From assembly GCA_031288745.1 (NCBI GenBank), contig JAITQT010000433.1, forward strand, positions 1 through 16,454: a DNA stretch of 16,454 nucleotides, written 5' to 3'. The stretch is from Deltaproteobacteria bacterium. Lineage in GTDB: Bacteria; Desulfobacterota; Desulfarculia; Adiutricales; Adiutricaceae. Shown in pieces: positions 15,149 through 16,454 of the stretch (positions are counted from its first letter, which is position 1; each line of letters starts with the position of its first letter). The notes under the pieces were generated by a model. The model saw only the letters and a list, made by a program, of their open reading frames with translations, had not been told where the DNA came from and did no database searches. The position numbers and the translations under genes are program-made.

Positions 15149-15664
15149 TAGTGCCATAAAGAGATAGGAGGTAATCCTAAGTCAGCCTGATTAAATAGCC
15201 CGTAGGCTGATCAATCGAATCGGTGTCAATCCGAGGGCCTAATAGGCGAATCCACCAAGGTGCGCGACGAGAGGGGGAGTTTGTTCGAAATAAAAAACAA
15301 ATATCAAGCCTGGTGCGTCTGGTCTGTTTTGTTCAGCCCTAACATAATGTAACTGTTAATTATTCTGCCGCCTCTGGCAACCCTTTCGGCCCGTAAGGGT
15401 AGGTCGGGCAGAGGGGGGCTTAAGAAGCAACCCACTGAAAAGGATGGAGCTATGAGCCCATGAAACCATTGCTCTAACAGGGCTTTATCTAATGAGATAC
15501 ACACTCTTTCTTAGCATGTAAGTTGAGCAAGTTAAGGCCTCAGAGTTTTGGACGGCAAATGTTTTAGGAAAAAATTTATCAGGATTATTTTTCGGCCCAC
15601 CCAGAAAGTGACTCAGGATTTGGTGTTACATGAGTGTTACATGAGTTTTACCCAAATTATCTTG
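15149..15664. other. degenerate DNA with a structured hairpin and a short tandem repeat
   Basis: No gene is recognised. A minus-strand frame of 66 codons at 15304-15504 lies over the hairpin at 15371-15414 and lacks a ribosome site. A perfect tandem duplication of the 11-mer TGTTACATGAG occupies 15624-15645. Confidence 0.4.
15371..15414. other. GC-rich nested hairpin, possible REP-like or RNA structure
   Basis: The outer arms CCTCTG/CAGAGG enclose inner arms ACCCTT (15380-15385) and AAGGGT (15395-15400), with a 9-base loop. It is much richer in GC than its surroundings. No T-tract follows, so it is not a standard terminator. Confidence 0.35.
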
Positions 15665-15672
15665 GACAGCTC

Positions 15673-15958
15673 GTAACCGTTCACCAAGTCTTTTTTTCCC
15701 CACGTTGCGGCTGGTAGCGACTTTCGAGTTGTAATTAAGTTTTAGCATACCCTTAAGTTCTTAACATTAGTTCTTTTAACGTTTCTAGTTAGCTCTCTGC
15801 TCCAACCATATATTTTAACTTTAATTAAAGTTAAAATTACTAAGCTCCTATAGGGGGCTACATTGCTGCGGTATGTGTCGTCCCTTTCAATAGGCTTGGC
15901 ACCACAGCGTTCTCTCTTGTGAACGGGCCCTTAAACGTTCACATTTGTGGACGGACAC
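15673..15958 (+). mobile_element. MITE-1 copy 5, full length (286 bp), with target duplication
   Basis: It begins GTAACCGTTCACCAAG and ends TTGTGGACGGACAC. Flanks are GACAGCTC (15665-15672) and GACAGCTA (15959-15966), matching at seven of eight positions. It carries the palindrome AGCTCCTATAGGGGGCT at 15843-15859 and three alternating copies of the end motif near the right end (GTGAACG 15919, CGTTCAC 15936, GTGGACG 15947). It is the same length as copy 3 at 5099-5384. Its right flank is an IS66 transposase remnant. Confidence 0.92.
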
Positions 15959-15966
15959 GACAGCTA

Positions 15967-16454
15967 TGATATAATTTTATATTTTTATAGGGCAATACAA
16001 AAGGCGCAGGTCGAGGATGAATCGTTAAGTTGTGGACATTGCCCTTCTCGCTCAAGTAGCTGGATAGTTTTTCCTTAACTTTTGGCATAAGCATAGCGCG
16101 CTCTGTCAGATTATTAGCGCAAGGATAATTCGAGGCTATGATAAAGCGGAGCGCATCGTCCAGGCGCTAGCTTTACTGTTTCAAGAGGTTTCTAGCCTTT
16201 ATTTGTTTAGCTTTCCTTTTTGGCCTGGAGGTTTTTCCTAGCGCGGGCTCCTCGCCTCAGCACATTGGATTATTTCCATATACGCCCCCAGGCGCTTTGT
16301 CGCTCCGGTAAGCTTAGCGCTTCCGTACGCTCATCGACTCGCTTTTCAAGATAATACAACAGGTCATGCATACAAAGAGCCCATTGGCACCCGAAAGAGT
16401 CACAAATGCCTTTAAGTTCTCCGACTAGATGCGGCCTGAATAAGCAGTGGAGTT
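15967..16454 (-). pseudogene. IS66-family transposase remnant, frameshifted, runs off the right edge
   Basis: Reading the minus strand from the edge gives LHCLFRPHLVGELKGICDSF, GCQWALCMHDLLYYLEKRVD in one frame (the Q.C..H..REL....W...M..LL region of IS66 transposases). A second frame gives a basic linker SRPKRKAKQIKARNLL (compare the usual KRGRPKQSKARNLL). A third gives RLDDALRFIIASNYPCANNL, TERAMLMPKVKEKLSSYL, containing the NN..ER...MPKVK.K motif with the last catalytic Glu. At least two frameshifts separate these parts, so it is inactive. The N-terminal half lies outside the window. This family makes 8-bp target duplications and has GTAA termini, like MITE-1. Confidence 0.85.

Noticed and set aside
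15304..15504. 66-aa minus-strand ORF
   Set aside because: It overlaps the structured hairpin and has no ribosome site or clear family, so it is not supported as a gene.
15624..15645. Tandem 11-mer TGTTACATGAG as an iteron or replication origin
   Set aside because: There are only two units and no initiator gene or further repeats nearby.
1..16454. tRNA, rRNA or CRISPR array
   Set aside because: I looked for TpsiC-like GGTTCRA motifs with paired stems and for regularly spaced direct repeats and found none; the repeats present are dispersed MITE and IS copies.

Overview
The window is bacterial and looks like a mobile-element graveyard around a few surviving genes. Composition is strikingly two-toned. 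The cellular genes (cmk, a chemoreceptor, a DUF1703-type ATPase, a Cys-rich hypothetical protein) have moderate GC. Long blocks (about 250-840, 3850-4350, 5870-7560, 14020-14540) are extremely AT-rich. No transposase gene in the window is intact, and several cellular genes are broken by single frameshifts or stops. This pattern (many decaying IS elements, MITE-like repeats, pseudogenes, low coding density) suggests a host-associated or recently bottlenecked bacterium in genome reduction. The two-membrane-segment chemoreceptor, cmk and the DUF1703 ATPase would fit a gut-associated Desulfobacterota/deltaproteobacterium, but that placement is only a weak guess.

Layout, left to right: the 3' end of an unrecognised gene (1-249); AT-rich DNA with a stop-interrupted small ORF and an inverted piece of an AT-rich repeat; a truncated copy of a 286-bp repeat called MITE-1 here (816-951); degenerate DNA; a frameshifted arsenate-reductase-family (ArsC/Spx-like) gene on the minus strand (1529-1895); two paralogous minus-strand genes for a Cys-rich hypothetical protein, the left one dead and split by a 412-bp MITE-1 variant (1937-2960), the right one intact (3182-3826); the 5' part of an ISAs1-family element (3836-4522); the 3' part of an IS1634-like transposase (minus) and a full MITE-1 (5099-5384); degenerate DNA; and a complete but frameshifted AT-rich IS4/IS1634-like element (about 5803-7480).

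The right half holds the intact DUF1703 ATPase/nuclease-like gene with its own promoter (7734-9653), a frameshifted unknown gene (9862-10204), MITE-1 carrying a nested second mini-element called MITE-2 (10358-10745), the chemoreceptor gene whose stop codon is supplied by that MITE-1 (10742-12754), cmk (13071-13748), a second ISAs1 5' part interrupted by another MITE-2 (14007-14922), an IS110-like transposase tail, a full MITE-1 (15673-15958) and a frameshifted IS66 transposase remnant running off the right edge.

The most informative discovery is the pair of small non-autonomous elements. MITE-1 has ends GTAACC.../...GGACAC and 8-bp target duplications, the hallmarks of IS66-type transposition, and an IS66 transposase remnant lies beside one copy. 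MITE-2 (about 110 bp, ends ATCGAAGC/GCTTCGAT) is nested in MITE-1 and in an ISAs1 transposase, where removing it with one 8-bp flank restores the reading frame exactly. Together they give a relative insertion history and show one insertion remodelling the C-terminus of a chemoreceptor.
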